Source: Phycisphaerales bacterium
Lineage (GTDB): Bacteria; Planctomycetota; Phycisphaerae; Phycisphaerales; UBA1924
Length of the DNA: 64,000 nucleotides
Assembly (NCBI GenBank): GCA_905339235.1
Contig: CAJPFG010000015.1
Span: 62,001 to 126,000, forward strand
Direction of reading: 5' to 3'
Position numbers and translations under genes: made by a program
In this document: piece after piece, positions 1 through 12,440 of the stretch
Numbering within the stretch: the first letter of the stretch is position 1
Layout: every line of letters starts with the position of its first letter
Notes under the pieces: generated by a model
The model's input: the letters and a program-made list of their open reading frames with translations, nothing else
Database searches by the model: none
What the model was told of the DNA's origin: nothing

Positions 1-1231
1 GCGCCATAAGGCGCTCATCCTTCAGTTGAACGACGGCGACCCGGCGCCGAAGCCCCTCGCCGCTCTCGCGAGCCGGGGGGACTGCCTCGGGGACCTCCAG
101 CCGGAAGACGGTGCCTGTCCCGGGCACGCTCTCGATCTGGATCGTTCCGCCCGCCCGCTTGATCAATCCCGCGACGAGCGTGAGGCCCAATCCGGTGTTG
201 AGTTCACGCGTCTTGGTCGTGTAGAACGGCTCGAAACACCGCCGCTTCGCTTCCTCCGACATCCCCGGGCCGTTGTCGCGGACCGTCAGGAGAACGGCGC
301 GGCGGCCCGGCGCCATCGACGCGGCCACGCGGACCTGCCCGTCCTCCCGATTTCGCAGCACTTCTCCCGCGTTCTGAACGAGGTTGAAGACCACCTGCGT
401 CAGCGATGCCTTATCCATGCGCACTCGCGACAGTTCCTCGGGAATATCCGCCGATAGCACCACGGTGCGAGGCAGGCCGTTTCGGATCATTCCCTCGGTC
501 TCCCGCCACCAGTCGCTCAGTTCGGTCGCCGAGTCGCCGCCCGCGAGATTCTCGGGGTCCAGCGCGAGCAACCGAAGGCTCGAGGCCAGCCGGCGGAGAT
601 ACTCGGCGGCCTTGCGGATCGCGGTGACGTCCTCGACGGCCGACTTGGGAAGGTCGCAGGTCTCCAGGGCATCCAGTCGCATCTGAACGGGCAGGAGCAG
701 GTTGCCCATGTCGTGCCCCAGCCCGGCCGCGAGCGTGCCGACCGTGGCCATGCGATCGGCAAAGCGGAGCCGTTCGTTGGAGCGATCGAGTTCGGCGATC
801 CGCTCTTTCAACTCGGCGTTGACGCGCTCGAGTTGCTCGGTCTTTCGGTACAGTTCGGTGAACACCGCGACCTTGGCGCGAAGCACTTCCGGGATGATCG
901 GCACGGGGATGTAGTCCACGGCTCCAAGTTGATACCCCCGCAGCCGGTCCGCGTCGGTGAGATGCACCGCCGAGATAAAGATGATCGCCGTGCGGCCGAA
1001 CCGAGGGTGGCCGCGGACCATCTCGGAGAACTCAAAGCCGTCGGTTCGCGGCATGCACACATCCACGAGCACCACCGCGATGTCGTTCGAGAGAAGGTGC
1101 TTGAGCCCTTCCTCCGCCGAGTTGGCCTTGATGAGGTTCTCGCCCAGGTCTGAGAGGATCGCCTCCAAACTGAGCAGTTTGGCAGGCTGGTCGTCAACGA
1201 GGAGGATGTTGACCTTGTCCCGCGAGTTCAC
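1..1231 (-). CDS. Response regulator-histidine kinase hybrid, 3' end outside window
   Basis: Partial gene running off the left edge; about 410 codons are visible. A GTG start is chosen because an in-frame TAA lies 6 nt upstream of it and a GAGAGG-like ribosome site precedes it. Residues 8-125 form a receiver domain (DD near 13, phospho-acceptor Asp57 in VLVDVCMP). A helical linker (about 125-160) leads to a phospho-acceptor box with His173 in LGHDMGN, a departure from the usual SHELRNP. A HATPase domain follows with N box (FNLVQNAGEVL), DNGPGMS and GLGLTLV motifs. After the ATPase core the frame stays open with RRRVAVVQLKDERLMA, so a further C-terminal segment exists. No membrane segment is seen, so it is likely cytosolic. 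It lies 21 nt downstream of the giant HAMP kinase, so both are probably co-transcribed and act in one phosphorelay (inference). Confidence 0.85.
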   Translation of the reverse strand, partial: MNSRDKVNILLVDDQPAKLLSLEAILSDLGENLIKANSAEEGLKHLLSNDIAVVLVDVCMPRTDGFEFSEMVRGHPRFGRTAIIFISAVHLTDADRLRGYQLGAVDYIPVPIIPEVLRAKVAVFTELYRKTEQLERVNAELKERIAELDRSNERLRFADRMATVGTLAAGLGHDMGNLLLPVQMRLDALETCDLPKSAVEDVTAIRKAAEYLRRLASSLRLLALDPENLAGGDSATELSDWWRETEGMIRNGLPRTVVLSADIPEELSRVRMDKASLTQVVFNLVQNAGEVLRNREDGQVRVAASMAPGRRAVLLTVRDNGPGMSEEAKRRCFEPFYTTKTRELNTGLGLTLVAGLIKRAGGTIQIESVPGTGTVFRLEVPEAVPPARESGEGLRRRVAVVQLKDERLMA

Positions 1232-1252
1232 GAGCGATTACCTCTCAAGATG

Positions 1253-4200
1253 CTAGCGGTGCAACCACATGCGGAGAACGGACAGGAGTTGCTCGGTGTT
1301 GACCGGCTTGGCGAGGTAGTCCGAGGCGCCCGCCTCCAGGCACTTCTCTCGATCCCCCTTCATCGCCTTGGCCGTCAAGGCCACGATCGGCAGCCTGACG
1401 AACGCCGGTTTTTCCCGAATTGCTCGCATCGTCTGGTAGCCGTCCATTTCGGGCATCATGATGTCCATAAGCACAATCGTGATTTCTCCGTGCATTTCGA
1501 GTGTTTCGATGGCCTCGCGCCCTGTGCTGGCCGTCAGCACTTCCATTCCCCGGCGCTCGAGCACGCTGCTGAGGGCGAAGATATTCCGGACATCGTCGTC
1601 CACCACGAGCACCCGCTTGCCCACCAGGTGGTCGTCGGACCGGTGCAACCGGTCGAGCATCTGCTGCTTGGCCTGCGGAAGGTCCGCCACCACTCGGTGC
1701 AGGAACAGAGAGGTCTCATCCAGCAGCCGTTCGGGCGATTCCACGCCCTTGACGACAACGCTGCGGGCCAGCATGTGCAGCCGCGCGTCCTCGTCGGGCG
1801 AGAGAGCCTTGCCCGTGAACACGACCACGGGGAGGTCGCGGAGGGATTCATCGTCGCGCATCGACTCCAGCACTTCAAAGCCTGTCATGTCGGGCAATCG
1901 CAGGTCGAGCACGACGCAGTCGTAACTCTGCTCCCGCAGTGCATGCAACGCGCTCACCCCGGTGTCCGCGGTCTGGATATCGATGTCGTCGTGCCCGAGC
2001 AACTCGCGGATGCTGAGTTGCTCGGCCGCGTTGTCCTCGACGATGAGGAGCCTGCGGCGCCGGGGCTCCGCGTACGCGCGGATTCGCGAGAGCGCCGTTT
2101 CCAGCCCCGCGGGGGTGGTGGGCTTGGTGATGAACGAGAACGCGCCGCGGGCCAGCCCGTGCTGGCGGTCCTCATCGAGCGTCACGATCTGCACCGGAAT
2201 GTGCCGCGTCAGCGGGTCCTGCTTGAGTTGGTTCAGCACCGCCCACCCCAGCATGTCCGGCAGGAATACGTCCAGCGAAATGGCGGCGGGCGTGTATTCG
2301 CGGGCGAGCACGAGCGCATCGGCCCCGCGGTGCGCCACCAGAACCTTAAACCCGATGTCGCGCGCCAGGTCCACGATGATGCGCGCGTAGTGCGGGTCGT
2401 CTTCCACGATCATCAGCGTCGTATCGGCCTCCGTGAGACTGTCCCGATCGTCGGCCACCTGCTCGATCGCCAACTCGGGGGTTCGAACGGCGGCGAACGC
2501 GGCGGCCTTCGCCACTCGGGCCTGCACTCCCTCGTTCACCGTCGCGGAAACCATCGGTCCGGGATACCGCAGCGGCAGATACAGCGTGAACGTGCTGCCC
2601 ACCCCCGGCGTGCTCTTGAGTTGAATTTCCCCGCCGAGCAGGTTCGCGAGTTCTCGGCTGATGGCCAGCCCCAGCCCCGTGCCGCCGTACTTGCGGCTGG
2701 TGGAGGCATCCGCCTGCTGGAAGGCCTCGAAAATGATCTTCTGCTTGTCGGCCGGGATGCCGATGCCCGTGTCGGACACCTCGAACGCCACCACCGTGTC
2801 CGCATCCGACAGCGTCGGGTGGTCGTTGGTCCAGCCGCTGGGAGCGGGAGAGATTGTCAGGCGTACACCGCCTCGTTCGGTGAACTTGAACGCGTTGGAC
2901 AGCAGGTTCTTGAGAACCTGCTGCAGGCGCTTGGCGTCCGTGAGAATGCTCCGCCCGAGGTGGGAATCCACCTGCACGTCGAAACTCAGGCCGCGGCTCT
3001 CCGCCTCGTGCCGGAATGTGCGGCTCACCGTGTCCACCAGACTCGGGAAGAACACATCCTCCGCTTCCACCGATACGGTGCCCGACTCGATCTTCGAGAG
3101 ATCGAGAATGTCCGAGATGAGGTTGAGCAGGTCGGTGCCCGCGGCGTGGATTGTGCGGGCGAACTCGACTTGCTTGGGCCGCAGGTTGCTGTCGGGGTTG
3201 TCCGCCAGTTGCTGACCCAGGATCAGGATGCTGTTCAGCGGGGTCCGCAGTTCGTGCGACATGTTCGCCAGGAACTCGGACTTGTACTTCGACGTGAGCG
3301 CGAGTTCCGCGGCCTTTTCCTCCAGGGCGCCGCGTGCCTGCTCGATCTCGCGGTTCTTGCGCTCCACCTCGACATTCTGCTCCGCCAGTTGCTGCGCCTT
3401 CTGCGCGAGTTGCTCGTTGGTCTGCTGCAGTTCCTTCTTCTGGGTCTGGAGTTCCGCCGCGAGTTGCTGCGACTGCTTGAGCAGCGCCTCGGTCTGCATC
3501 GTCGCTTCGATGCTGTTCAGCAGAATGCCGATGCCCGCCGTCAACTGCTCCAGGAACGACAGATGCGCCGAGTTGAACTCGTTCAATGACGCCAGCCCCA
3601 GCACGGCCTTGACCTGGCCCTCGAACATCACGGGGAAGACCACCAGGCTCCGCGGCAGCACGCTGAAGTTGACCGTGCCGACCGGCACCGCGTCGTTCGG
3701 CACGCTGGAAATGAGGATGCGCCGTTTGTCGGCGCTGCACTGCCCTATGAACCCCTCGCCCACTCCCAGTTTCGCCGGATAGCCTCGTTCGCGGGCGTTG
3801 CCATAACTCGCCAGCAGTTTGAGGTTCGAGTGTTCCGCATCCATCTGGTAAATCACGCCCTGGTGAGAATCCACCAGCGGCACCAGTTCGGAAAGCAGCA
3901 GATTGCCCACCGTCACCAGGTCGCGCTGGCCCTGCAGCATGCTCGTGAATCGGGCCAGATTGGTCTTGAGCCAGTCCTGTTCCATGTTGCGGTCGGTCGT
4001 CAACCGCAGGTTTCCGATCATCGTGTTGATGTTGTCCTTCAGTTCGGCCACCTCGCCGCGGGCTTCGACCTGGATCGACCGCGTCAGATCGCCCTTCGTC
4101 ACGGCCGTCGCGACCTCGGCGATGGCGCGCACCTGCGTCGTGAGATTCGCGGCCAGAAGGTTGACGTTGCCCGTCAGGTCCTTCCACGTGCCCGCGGCGC

Positions 4201-7200
4201 CCGGCACGTTGGCCTGCCCGCCCAGCCGCCCTTCGACGCCGACCTCGCGAGCCACCGTCGTCACCTGCTCCGCGAAAATCGCCAGAGTCTCCGTCATGTT
4301 GTTGATGGTCTCGGCGAGCGCGGCCACTTCGCCCTTCGCCTTCACCGTGAGCTTCTGCTTCAGGTCGCCCGTCGCCACCGCCGTCACGACCTTCACGATG
4401 CCGCGGACCTGCTCCGTGAGGTTCGCCGCCATCACGTTGACGTTGTCGGTCAGGTCCTTCCACGTTCCCGCCACGCCGGGGACCTGCGCTTGTCCGCCCA
4501 GTTTCCCGTCGGTGCCAACCTCGCGGGCGACACGCGTCACTTCCGCGGCGAACGCGTTCAACTGGTCCACCATCGTGTTGATGGTTTCCTTCAACTGCAG
4601 AATCTCGCCGCGGACGTCCACGGTGATCTTGCGCGACAGGTCGCCGCGGGCCACGGCCGTCGTGACCTCGGCGATATTGCGCACCTGCGAGGTCAGGTTG
4701 CCGGCCATGGCGTTGACCGAGTCGGTCAGGTCCTTCCAGGTTCCCGCGACGCCAGGAACGACGGCCTGCCCGCCGAGTTTGCCGTCGGTGCCCACTTCGC
4801 GGGCCACGCGCGTGACCTCGGAGGCGAAGGAGCGGAGTTGTTCGACCATCGTGTTGAGCGTCTCCTTGAGCAGCAGGATCTCGCCTCGGACGTCCACGGT
4901 GATCTTCTTCGAAAGGTCCCCGCCGGCGATGGCCGTGGCGACTTCCGCGATGTTGCGGACCTGCGACGTGAGGTTGCCGGCCATGGCGTTGACGTTGTCG
5001 GTGAGATCCTTCCACGTGCCCGCCACGCCGGCGACCTGCGCCTGACCGCCGAGTTTGCCCTCGGTGCCCACCTCGCGGGCGACGCGAGTCACTTCCGCGG
5101 CGAAGGCGTTCAACTGGTCCACCATCGTGTTGAGCGTTTCCTTCAACTGTAGAATTTCGCCCTTCACGTCCACCGTGATCTTGCGAGAAAGATCGCCGCG
5201 GGCCACCGCGGTGGCCACCTCGGCGATGTTGCGGACCTGGGCGGTCAGGTTGCTGGCCATCGAGTTGACGTTGTCGGTGAGGTCCTTCCACGTGCCGGCG
5301 ACGCCGGGCACCTGGGCCTGGCCGCCCAGTTTGCCTTCGGTGCCCACCTCGCGGGCCACGCGAGTCACTTCCCCGGCGAAGCCGTTCAACTGATCGACCA
5401 TCGTGTTGATCGTGTTTTTCAGTTCGAGGATCTCGCCCTTCACGTCCACCGTGATCTTGCGAGACAGATCGCCGCGGGCTACCGCGGTGGTGACTTCCGC
5501 GATGTTGCGCACCTGCGAGGTCAGGTTGCCGGCCATGGCATTGACGTTGTCGGTGAGGTCCTTCCACGTGCCGGCCACGCCGCGGACCTGAGCCTGCCCG
5601 CCGAGTTTGCCCTCGGTGCCCACCTCGCGGGCGACACGCGTCACTTCCGCGGCGAAGGCGTTCAACTGGTCCACCATCGTGTTGATGGTTTCCTTGAGGG
5701 CGAGAATCTCGCCGCGCACGTCCACGGTGATCTTGCGAGAGAGGTCGCCGCGGGCCACGGCGGTCGTCACCTCGGCAATATTGCGGACCTGCGACGTGAG
5801 GTTGCCGGCCATGGCGTTGACGTTGTCGGTGAGGTCCTTCCACGTGCCGGCGACGCCGGGCACCTGTGCCTGACCGCCGAGTTTGCCTTCGGTGCCGACC
5901 TCGCGGGCGACGCGCGTTACCTCGCCGGCGAACGCGTTCAACTGATCCACCATCGTGTTGATGGTCTCTTTGAGTTGCAGAATCTCGCCGCTGACGTTCA
6001 CGGTAATCTTCTTGGAAAGGTCCCCGCGGGCCACGGCGGTGGTCACCTCGGCGATGTTGCGCACCTGCGACGTGAGGTTGCCCGCCATGGCATTGACGTT
6101 GTCGGTGAGGTCCTTCCATGTGCCGGCCACACCCGCGACCTGCGCCTGGCCGCCGAGTTTGCCCTCGGTGCCCACCTCGCGAGCCACGCGAGTCACTTCC
6201 GCGGCGAAGGCGTTCAACTGGTCCACCATCGTGTTGATGGTCTCTTTCAACTGCAGGATCTCTCCGCTCACGTTGACCGTGACCTTCTTCGACAGGTCGC
6301 CGTTGGCGATCGCGGTCGAGACCTCGGCGATGTTGCGGACCTGCGCGGTCAGGTTGCTGGCCATCGAGTTGACGTTGTCGGTGAGGTCCTTCCACGTGCC
6401 GGCGACGCCGGGCACCTGGGCCTGGCCGCCGAGTTTGCCTTCGGTGCCCACTTCGCGGGCCACGCGCGTCACCTCGCCCGCGAAGCCGTTCAACTGATCG
6501 ACCATCGTGTTGATGGTGTTCTTCAGTTCGAGGATCTCGCCCTTCACGTCCACCGTGATCTTGCGAGAGAGATCGCCGCGGGCTACCGCGGTGGTGACTT
6601 CCGCGATGTTGCGCACCTGCGAGGTCAGGTTGCCCGCCATCGAGTTGACACTGTCGGTGAGGTCCTTCCACGTACCAGCAACGCCGGGGACCACCGCCTG
6701 GCCGCCCAACTTGCCGTCGGTGCCCACTTCGCGGGCCACGCGGGTGACTTCCGAGGCGAAGGACCGGAGTTGGTCCACCATCGTGTTGATGGCCTCCTTC
6801 AACTGAAGGATCTCGCCCTTCACGTCCACCGTAATCTTGCGCGAAAGGTCGCCGCTCGCCACCGCGATCGTCACGTCCGCGATGTTGCGCACCTGCGCCG
6901 TCAGGTTGCTCGCCATCGAGTTGACCGACTCGGTCAGGTCCTTCCAGACGCCGCTGACCTCCCGCACCTGGGCCTGGCCGCCCAACTTGCCGTCCGTTCC
7001 CACCTCACGGGCGACGCGGGTCACCTCCGACGTGGTCACCGCCAACTGCTGGATCATGGTGTTGACGATCGTCGCCGAACGCAGGAACTCACCCTGCAAC
7101 GGGCGGCCTTCCACGTCCAGCCGCACGGTCTGAAGCAGGTCGCCCTGCGCCACGGCGGCGATGGCGCCGGTAACCTCGCTCGTCGGCCGGAGCAGGTCGT

Positions 7201-7540
7201 CGATCAGCGTGTTGATCGTGGACTCCATCTCTACCCATGCGCCGCTCTGGCCTCCGAACCTTGCCCGTTGGCGGGTCTTGCCCTGCCGGCCCACGACCTC
7301 GCCGACCCGCTCAAGTTCCTGGGCCATGCGGGCATTCGCCGCGACGATCGAGTTGAACGTGTCGGCGATCTTTCCCGGCAGCCCGATCCAGTCGCCCGGC
7401 AGTCGCGCGGAAAAATCGCCGTCCTCGACGGCCTGCAAGGCCTTGAGCAACTCCCGAAACTCCATGGTGTTGTCAGGGGTGACGATCGCTGCGTGATCCA
7501 CACCATTCGGCTTCATCTCGATGGAGTTCTCGGGATTCAT
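1253..7540 (-). CDS. Soluble hybrid sensor histidine kinase with a long HAMP array, GAF and three receiver domains
   Basis: 2095 residues. The ATG at 7540 is preferred over the longer reading to 7720 because GGGAG sits 8 nt upstream and the extra 60 residues look non-coding. Order: about 13 HAMP-like units (residues 25-1190), 11 of them near-identical 92-residue repeats with motifs such as [20 protein letters not shown] and GDLSRKITV; a GAF domain (about 1200-1360); a Gln-rich coiled coil (1360-1425); HisKA with [10 protein letters not shown] near 1427; HATPase with GTGLGLAIS near 1618; then three receivers with acceptor Asp near 1757, 1880 and 2025. No transmembrane segment is visible, so the signal is probably cytosolic. 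The layout recalls poly-HAMP group III kinases (Nik1/Os-1-like) and their bacterial relatives. The REC-kinase gene follows by 21 nt. The ligand is unknown. Confidence 0.93.
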   Translation of the reverse strand: MNPENSIEMKPNGVDHAAIVTPDNTMEFRELLKALQAVEDGDFSARLPGDWIGLPGKIADTFNSIVAANARMAQELERVGEVVGRQGKTRQRARFGGQSGAWVEMESTINTLIDDLLRPTSEVTGAIAAVAQGDLLQTVRLDVEGRPLQGEFLRSATIVNTMIQQLAVTTSEVTRVAREVGTDGKLGGQAQVREVSGVWKDLTESVNSMASNLTAQVRNIADVTIAVASGDLSRKITVDVKGEILQLKEAINTMVDQLRSFASEVTRVAREVGTDGKLGGQAVVPGVAGTWKDLTDSVNSMAGNLTSQVRNIAEVTTAVARGDLSRKITVDVKGEILELKNTINTMVDQLNGFAGEVTRVAREVGTEGKLGGQAQVPGVAGTWKDLTDNVNSMASNLTAQVRNIAEVSTAIANGDLSKKVTVNVSGEILQLKETINTMVDQLNAFAAEVTRVAREVGTEGKLGGQAQVAGVAGTWKDLTDNVNAMAGNLTSQVRNIAEVTTAVARGDLSKKITVNVSGEILQLKETINTMVDQLNAFAGEVTRVAREVGTEGKLGGQAQVPGVAGTWKDLTDNVNAMAGNLTSQVRNIAEVTTAVARGDLSRKITVDVRGEILALKETINTMVDQLNAFAAEVTRVAREVGTEGKLGGQAQVRGVAGTWKDLTDNVNAMAGNLTSQVRNIAEVTTAVARGDLSRKITVDVKGEILELKNTINTMVDQLNGFAGEVTRVAREVGTEGKLGGQAQVPGVAGTWKDLTDNVNSMASNLTAQVRNIAEVATAVARGDLSRKITVDVKGEILQLKETLNTMVDQLNAFAAEVTRVAREVGTEGKLGGQAQVAGVAGTWKDLTDNVNAMAGNLTSQVRNIAEVATAIAGGDLSKKITVDVRGEILLLKETLNTMVEQLRSFASEVTRVAREVGTDGKLGGQAVVPGVAGTWKDLTDSVNAMAGNLTSQVRNIAEVTTAVARGDLSRKITVDVRGEILQLKETINTMVDQLNAFAAEVTRVAREVGTDGKLGGQAQVPGVAGTWKDLTDNVNVMAANLTEQVRGIVKVVTAVATGDLKQKLTVKAKGEVAALAETINNMTETLAIFAEQVTTVAREVGVEGRLGGQANVPGAAGTWKDLTGNVNLLAANLTTQVRAIAEVATAVTKGDLTRSIQVEARGEVAELKDNINTMIGNLRLTTDRNMEQDWLKTNLARFTSMLQGQRDLVTVGNLLLSELVPLVDSHQGVIYQMDAEHSNLKLLASYGNARERGYPAKLGVGEGFIGQCSADKRRILISSVPNDAVPVGTVNFSVLPRSLVVFPVMFEGQVKAVLGLASLNEFNSAHLSFLEQLTAGIGILLNSIEATMQTEALLKQSQQLAAELQTQKKELQQTNEQLAQKAQQLAEQNVEVERKNREIEQARGALEEKAAELALTSKYKSEFLANMSHELRTPLNSILILGQQLADNPDSNLRPKQVEFARTIHAAGTDLLNLISDILDLSKIESGTVSVEAEDVFFPSLVDTVSRTFRHEAESRGLSFDVQVDSHLGRSILTDAKRLQQVLKNLLSNAFKFTERGGVRLTISPAPSGWTNDHPTLSDADTVVAFEVSDTGIGIPADKQKIIFEAFQQADASTSRKYGGTGLGLAISRELANLLGGEIQLKSTPGVGSTFTLYLPLRYPGPMVSATVNEGVQARVAKAAAFAAVRTPELAIEQVADDRDSLTEADTTLMIVEDDPHYARIIVDLARDIGFKVLVAHRGADALVLAREYTPAAISLDVFLPDMLGWAVLNQLKQDPLTRHIPVQIVTLDEDRQHGLARGAFSFITKPTTPAGLETALSRIRAYAEPRRRRLLIVEDNAAEQLSIRELLGHDDIDIQTADTGVSALHALREQSYDCVVLDLRLPDMTGFEVLESMRDDESLRDLPVVVFTGKALSPDEDARLHMLARSVVVKGVESPERLLDETSLFLHRVVADLPQAKQQMLDRLHRSDDHLVGKRVLVVDDDVRNIFALSSVLERRGMEVLTASTGREAIETLEMHGEITIVLMDIMMPEMDGYQTMRAIREKPAFVRLPIVALTAKAMKGDREKCLEAGASDYLAKPVNTEQLLSVLRMWLHR
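4040..7060 (-). repeat. 276-bp direct repeat array encoding HAMP units
   Basis: Within the hybrid kinase gene, 11 tandem units recur at an exact 276-bp period (92 codons). The segment coding for GKLGGQA falls near 4219, 4495, 4771, 5047, 5323, 5599, 5875, 6151, 6427, 6703 and 6979. Units near 5270-5535 and 6374-6640 (four units apart) are almost identical at the DNA level, pointing to recent block duplication or gene conversion. The frame is open throughout, so this is coding and not a CRISPR array. Confidence 0.93.
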
Positions 7541-7745
7541 GCGATGCTCCCGCGGCGAATGTGTATCACGGCGCCGCTTCGCGGAATCTCGGTCTGGAAC
7601 CCGGCTCACAACGCCGGCCGCCTCACCCCCCGGTCTCGGCAGATTCTCGGAGGCGGGAACGGGAGACTCGATCCGCCAAAGCGCCGAGCATACACAGGAA
7701 TCACGCGCCGATGCGTTCATGATGGCGTTTTAATGCGATACCGAC
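7541..7745. other. Upstream region of the HAMP kinase gene
   Basis: About 205 nt between the tandem hairpins after phoU and the kinase start. It contains AT-richer patches near 7725-7738 and no convincing gene. It presumably carries the kinase promoter; I could not place clear -35/-10 boxes. Confidence 0.4.
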
Positions 7746-7783
7746 CGTGAAGAGAGTTTCACGTTCGGGAGCCCGGACTCCCG
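7746..7783 (-). terminator. Two tandem hairpins downstream of phoU
   Basis: Two perfect 6-bp stems with 6-nt loops lie back to back: CGTGAA/TTCACG (7746-7763) and CGGGAG/CTCCCG (7766-7783). They begin 4 nt after the phoU stop on the minus strand. There is no strong T tract, so they may be a terminator, an RNA 3'-end stabiliser, or both. Confidence 0.5.
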
Positions 7784-7786
7784 GCA

Positions 7787-9915
<2,129 letters not shown>

Positions 9916-10962
9916 TCACAACTTGATCTGCACGCCTTCCGCCCGGAACTTCTCGACGAGTAACTGGAGTTCCGTGAGCACCTTCTCCAGTCGCTGCGAT
10001 GAACTCGTCAGCGACTTGTACAGGTCCGGATTCGTCAGCAACTGGCCCACCGTGCCCTCGCCCTTGTTCGCCGACTCGATGGTCTTGGCCAACTCCGCCG
10101 CCGCGGCGTCCACGTGACGCAGCGTCTGCACCGCTTCCGCCGTCAGTTCGGCGGCGTGCTTGTCGATCGATCCCGCGGCCCCTTCCAGTTTCTGCGCCGC
10201 CAGGTCCACCGAGTCCGCCGTGGCTGTCCACGCCTCGAGGAACTTCCGCAGATCGTCCATCGTCGCTCCGGCGCGGGTTAGGGTGTCCTTCACACCGGCC
10301 CTCAGTTGGTCGTCGTTCATCCAGCGGTCGGCCGACGCCACCGCCGCGTCGATTCTTGCGATCGTGCTCGCCACGTTCGCGGGCTTGCCGGATTCGACAT
10401 CCGCCAAGGTCCGGGCCTCGAGCAGTTCGTTGATCCGCACGCCCGTGGCGGTCCACGTGTCGGCCAGTTTGTCGATCCTGTCCGCCGAAGACGACAGCCG
10501 GTCCAGCGGCTTCTGGATCGACTCCGCGAGCCGGTCAAAGAATGATCCCGTAACCTTGCTCTCCACCACGCTTCCCTCTTCGAACAGCGCGCTGGGATTG
10601 AGCGCCGCCACGTCGGCCGCGCCGATCGCGAACTCCAGCGATGCATCGCCGATCAATCCCTTCTCGATGGAAAGTGTGGAGTCCTTGGGGATCTTCACCC
10701 CATCGCGTATCTTCAGCGTCAGGGCCGCGCCCTGGGGCGCAACCTCGGCCTTCACCACCTGGCCCACCTTCACGCCGTTGACGGTCACCGGGGAGGTCGG
10801 GCCCAGCCCCGCGGCCGAGGGCAGGATCACCTGGAACCGGTAGTACTTGGCCCCCAGGTCGGTGATTTCCCCGAACAGGATCAGCAGCGCGCAGAATCCC
10901 GCGACCGCGCTGAGCGCAAACAGCCCCGTCAGAAAGTCTCGGACAATCGGGTTTCGGAACAT
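9916..10962 (-). CDS. mlaD: MCE/MlaD-family lipid-transport substrate-binding protein
   Basis: 348 residues. One N-terminal transmembrane anchor (about residues 8-30: FLTGLFALSAVAGFCALLILF) is followed by an MCE domain (about 40-125), with VTVNGVKVGQVV and LSIEKGLIGDASLEF typical of the family. A long helical tail (about 140-345, rich in Ala/Leu/Asp) may form the hexameric tube seen in longer MCE proteins. MCE proteins carry phospholipids between membranes of diderm cells. The ATG directly abuts the TAG of the upstream ATPase gene (TAGATG), so the two are co-translated. A permease (MlaE) gene is not in this operon. The symbol is by family only. Confidence 0.85.
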   Translation of the reverse strand: MFRNPIVRDFLTGLFALSAVAGFCALLILFGEITDLGAKYYRFQVILPSAAGLGPTSPVTVNGVKVGQVVKAEVAPQGAALTLKIRDGVKIPKDSTLSIEKGLIGDASLEFAIGAADVAALNPSALFEEGSVVESKVTGSFFDRLAESIQKPLDRLSSSADRIDKLADTWTATGVRINELLEARTLADVESGKPANVASTIARIDAAVASADRWMNDDQLRAGVKDTLTRAGATMDDLRKFLEAWTATADSVDLAAQKLEGAAGSIDKHAAELTAEAVQTLRHVDAAAAELAKTIESANKGEGTVGQLLTNPDLYKSLTSSSQRLEKVLTELQLLVEKFRAEGVQIKL

Positions 10963-11817
10963 CTATCTCGGCTCCGGTAGTATGACGGTCGCATCGTCGG
11001 GTTGCGGCACGACCTCGGGCGCGTCTTCGCCCTTGATGTATTTCCCCGCCAAAAAATGCTCGACGCCGGGATGCCTGCTGCGGGAGATTTCCTCAAACGT
11101 GCCGTCCGCGGCCACCTTTCCGTCCAGCAGCACGATCGCCCGATCGGCGATCTTCCTCGCCGAGATCAGGTCATGGGTCACCACGATGTTCGTCACCCCC
11201 AACTCCTGCTTCAACTTCAGCACCAACTGATCAATCCCATCCGCCCGGATCGGATCCAGCCCGGTCGTCGGCTCGTCATACAGCACCACGCGAGGCTTGA
11301 GCACCACCGCCCGCGCCAGCGCTACCCGCTTTCGCTGCCCACCCGACAGTTGCGCGGGAAGCCGGTCCTCGAACCCCAGAAGGTCCACGACGCTCAACGC
11401 CTCACCCACCCGCGCGCGTCGTTCATCCGGCGAGAGCGATGTGTGCTCGCGCAGGGGAAAGGCGATGTTCTCGGCAACCGTCAGCGAATCGAACAACGCC
11501 CCCATCTGGAACAACAGCCCGATCTGCAGCCGTATCGGAAGCCACGCCCGTTCCCCCAGCCGATCCACCCGGCGCCCGTCAAAATACACCTCGCCCGAGT
11601 CAGGTCGCAGCAACCCCACGATGTGCTTGAGCGTCACCGACTTCCCGCACCCGGAAGGCCCCATGATGACCGTCGTCTGGGCCGGTTGGAACGCGATCGA
11701 GACCCCGTCGAGCACCGGGAACGTCCCGAACGACTTGCGGATGTTCACGAGCCGGATGATCGACCCCGGAGGCGCACCGTTGACCCCAACGTGAAGTTGT
11801 GCGGCGTCGTGATTCAT
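10963..11817 (-). CDS. mlaF: ABC transporter ATPase, MlaF-like
   Basis: 284 residues from the ATG at 11817 (MNHDAAQLHV). It is an ABC ATPase with Walker A GPSGCGKSVTLK, Q loop (LLFQMGALFDSLTVAENIAFPL, the segment typical of the Mla/Ttg2A branch), signature LSGGQRKRVALARA, Walker B VVLYDEPTTGLDP and switch His in VVTHDL. The C-terminal ISRSRHPGVEHFLAGK extension is also seen in MlaF-type proteins. It should energise phospholipid transport with the MCE protein encoded immediately downstream. The start is 23 nt from the divergent NUDIX gene, so their promoters overlap. No MlaE-type permease gene is in the window. Confidence 0.9.
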   Translation of the reverse strand: MNHDAAQLHVGVNGAPPGSIIRLVNIRKSFGTFPVLDGVSIAFQPAQTTVIMGPSGCGKSVTLKHIVGLLRPDSGEVYFDGRRVDRLGERAWLPIRLQIGLLFQMGALFDSLTVAENIAFPLREHTSLSPDERRARVGEALSVVDLLGFEDRLPAQLSGGQRKRVALARAVVLKPRVVLYDEPTTGLDPIRADGIDQLVLKLKQELGVTNIVVTHDLISARKIADRAIVLLDGKVAADGTFEEISRSRHPGVEHFLAGKYIKGEDAPEVVPQPDDATVILPEPR

Positions 11818-11829
11818 CGTGGCGACCCG

Positions 11830-11835
11830 TAAGAT
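11830..11835 (+). promoter_or_regulatory. TANNNT -10-like box, near-leaderless start of NUDIX gene
   Basis: TAAGAT ends 5 nt before the ATG at 11841, with no Shine-Dalgarno sequence between. It is one of eight such boxes in the window. Transcription from it would yield a leaderless or near-leaderless mRNA. Confidence 0.4.
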
Positions 11836-11840
11836 CGTGC

Positions 11841-12422
11841 ATGTTAGGCGACACGAACTTCCGACCAACCGTCCATCGCCAGGTCCTTCACAAGGGGGCC
11901 AAGTTCGATTTCGAACGCCTGACCCTGACCGGCCCCGGCGGGCCCCCTATTTCCCGCGAATGCGTTCGCCACCCGGGCGCGGTCATCGTCCTGCCATTCC
12001 TGGAGAACCCAGATCGGGTCGTGCTGATCCGAAACTGGCGTCTCAGCCTGGAAACCTACATCTGGGAACTCCCCGCCGGCACCCTGGGCCGCGGCGAAGC
12101 CCCCGCGCACTGCGCCGCCCGCGAACTGCGGGAAGAAACGGGCTATCAGGCCGCAACTTTGCGCCCCCTCAGCCGGTTCTATACCTCGCCCGGCCTGTCG
12201 GACGAAGTCATGTGGGCGTTTGTCGCGACAGGGCTCCGTCCGGGTCCGCAGGCACTCGAACCCGACGAACGCGTCACCGTTCACCCTACGCCCCTTGACG
12301 AAGTGCTGGGCATGATGAAACAGGGCGATCTGGTCGATGCGAAGAGCATGCTGGTAATCCTCCTCGCCCTGAAAGAAGGATCGTTCGGACCGCAACACCC
12401 AGGCCGTTCAGCCGTTCAGTAG
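11841..12422 (+). CDS. NUDIX hydrolase, ADP-ribose pyrophosphatase type
   Basis: 193 residues. The full Nudix box G-x5-E-x7-REUxEExGU is present: GTLGRGEAPAHCAARELREE followed by TGY. It lies after an ELPAG segment typical of ADP-ribose/nucleoside-diphosphate-sugar hydrolases, and FYTSPGLSDEVMW follows, also typical of that branch. Likely reaction: Mg2+-dependent hydrolysis of ADP-ribose or a related dinucleotide. The start at 11841 is chosen over 11799 because the longer form would overlap the divergent mlaF start and a TAAGAT box precedes this ATG. The next gene starts 18 nt downstream. Confidence 0.9.
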   Translation: MLGDTNFRPTVHRQVLHKGAKFDFERLTLTGPGGPPISRECVRHPGAVIVLPFLENPDRVVLIRNWRLSLETYIWELPAGTLGRGEAPAHCAARELREETGYQAATLRPLSRFYTSPGLSDEVMWAFVATGLRPGPQALEPDERVTVHPTPLDEVLGMMKQGDLVDAKSMLVILLALKEGSFGPQHPGRSAVQ

Positions 12423-12440
12423 GAGTCGTGAGACATCGAG

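Noticed and set aside
2346-6671. Minus-strand 1441-residue open frame out of phase with the kinase
   Set aside because: Repetitive Arg/His/Gly-rich readout of the same 276-bp repeats; the in-phase kinase frame shows the real domains.
4040-7060. CRISPR array or tandem non-coding repeats
   Set aside because: Units are 276 bp, in frame, and encode HAMP modules; spacers are absent.
1250-7750. Long plus-strand open frames (for example 1250-3589, 3830-5152, 5975-7750) over the HAMP kinase
   Set aside because: They are antisense shadows produced by GC-rich codon bias in the kinase gene; their translations are rich in Arg/His/Gln and lack domains.
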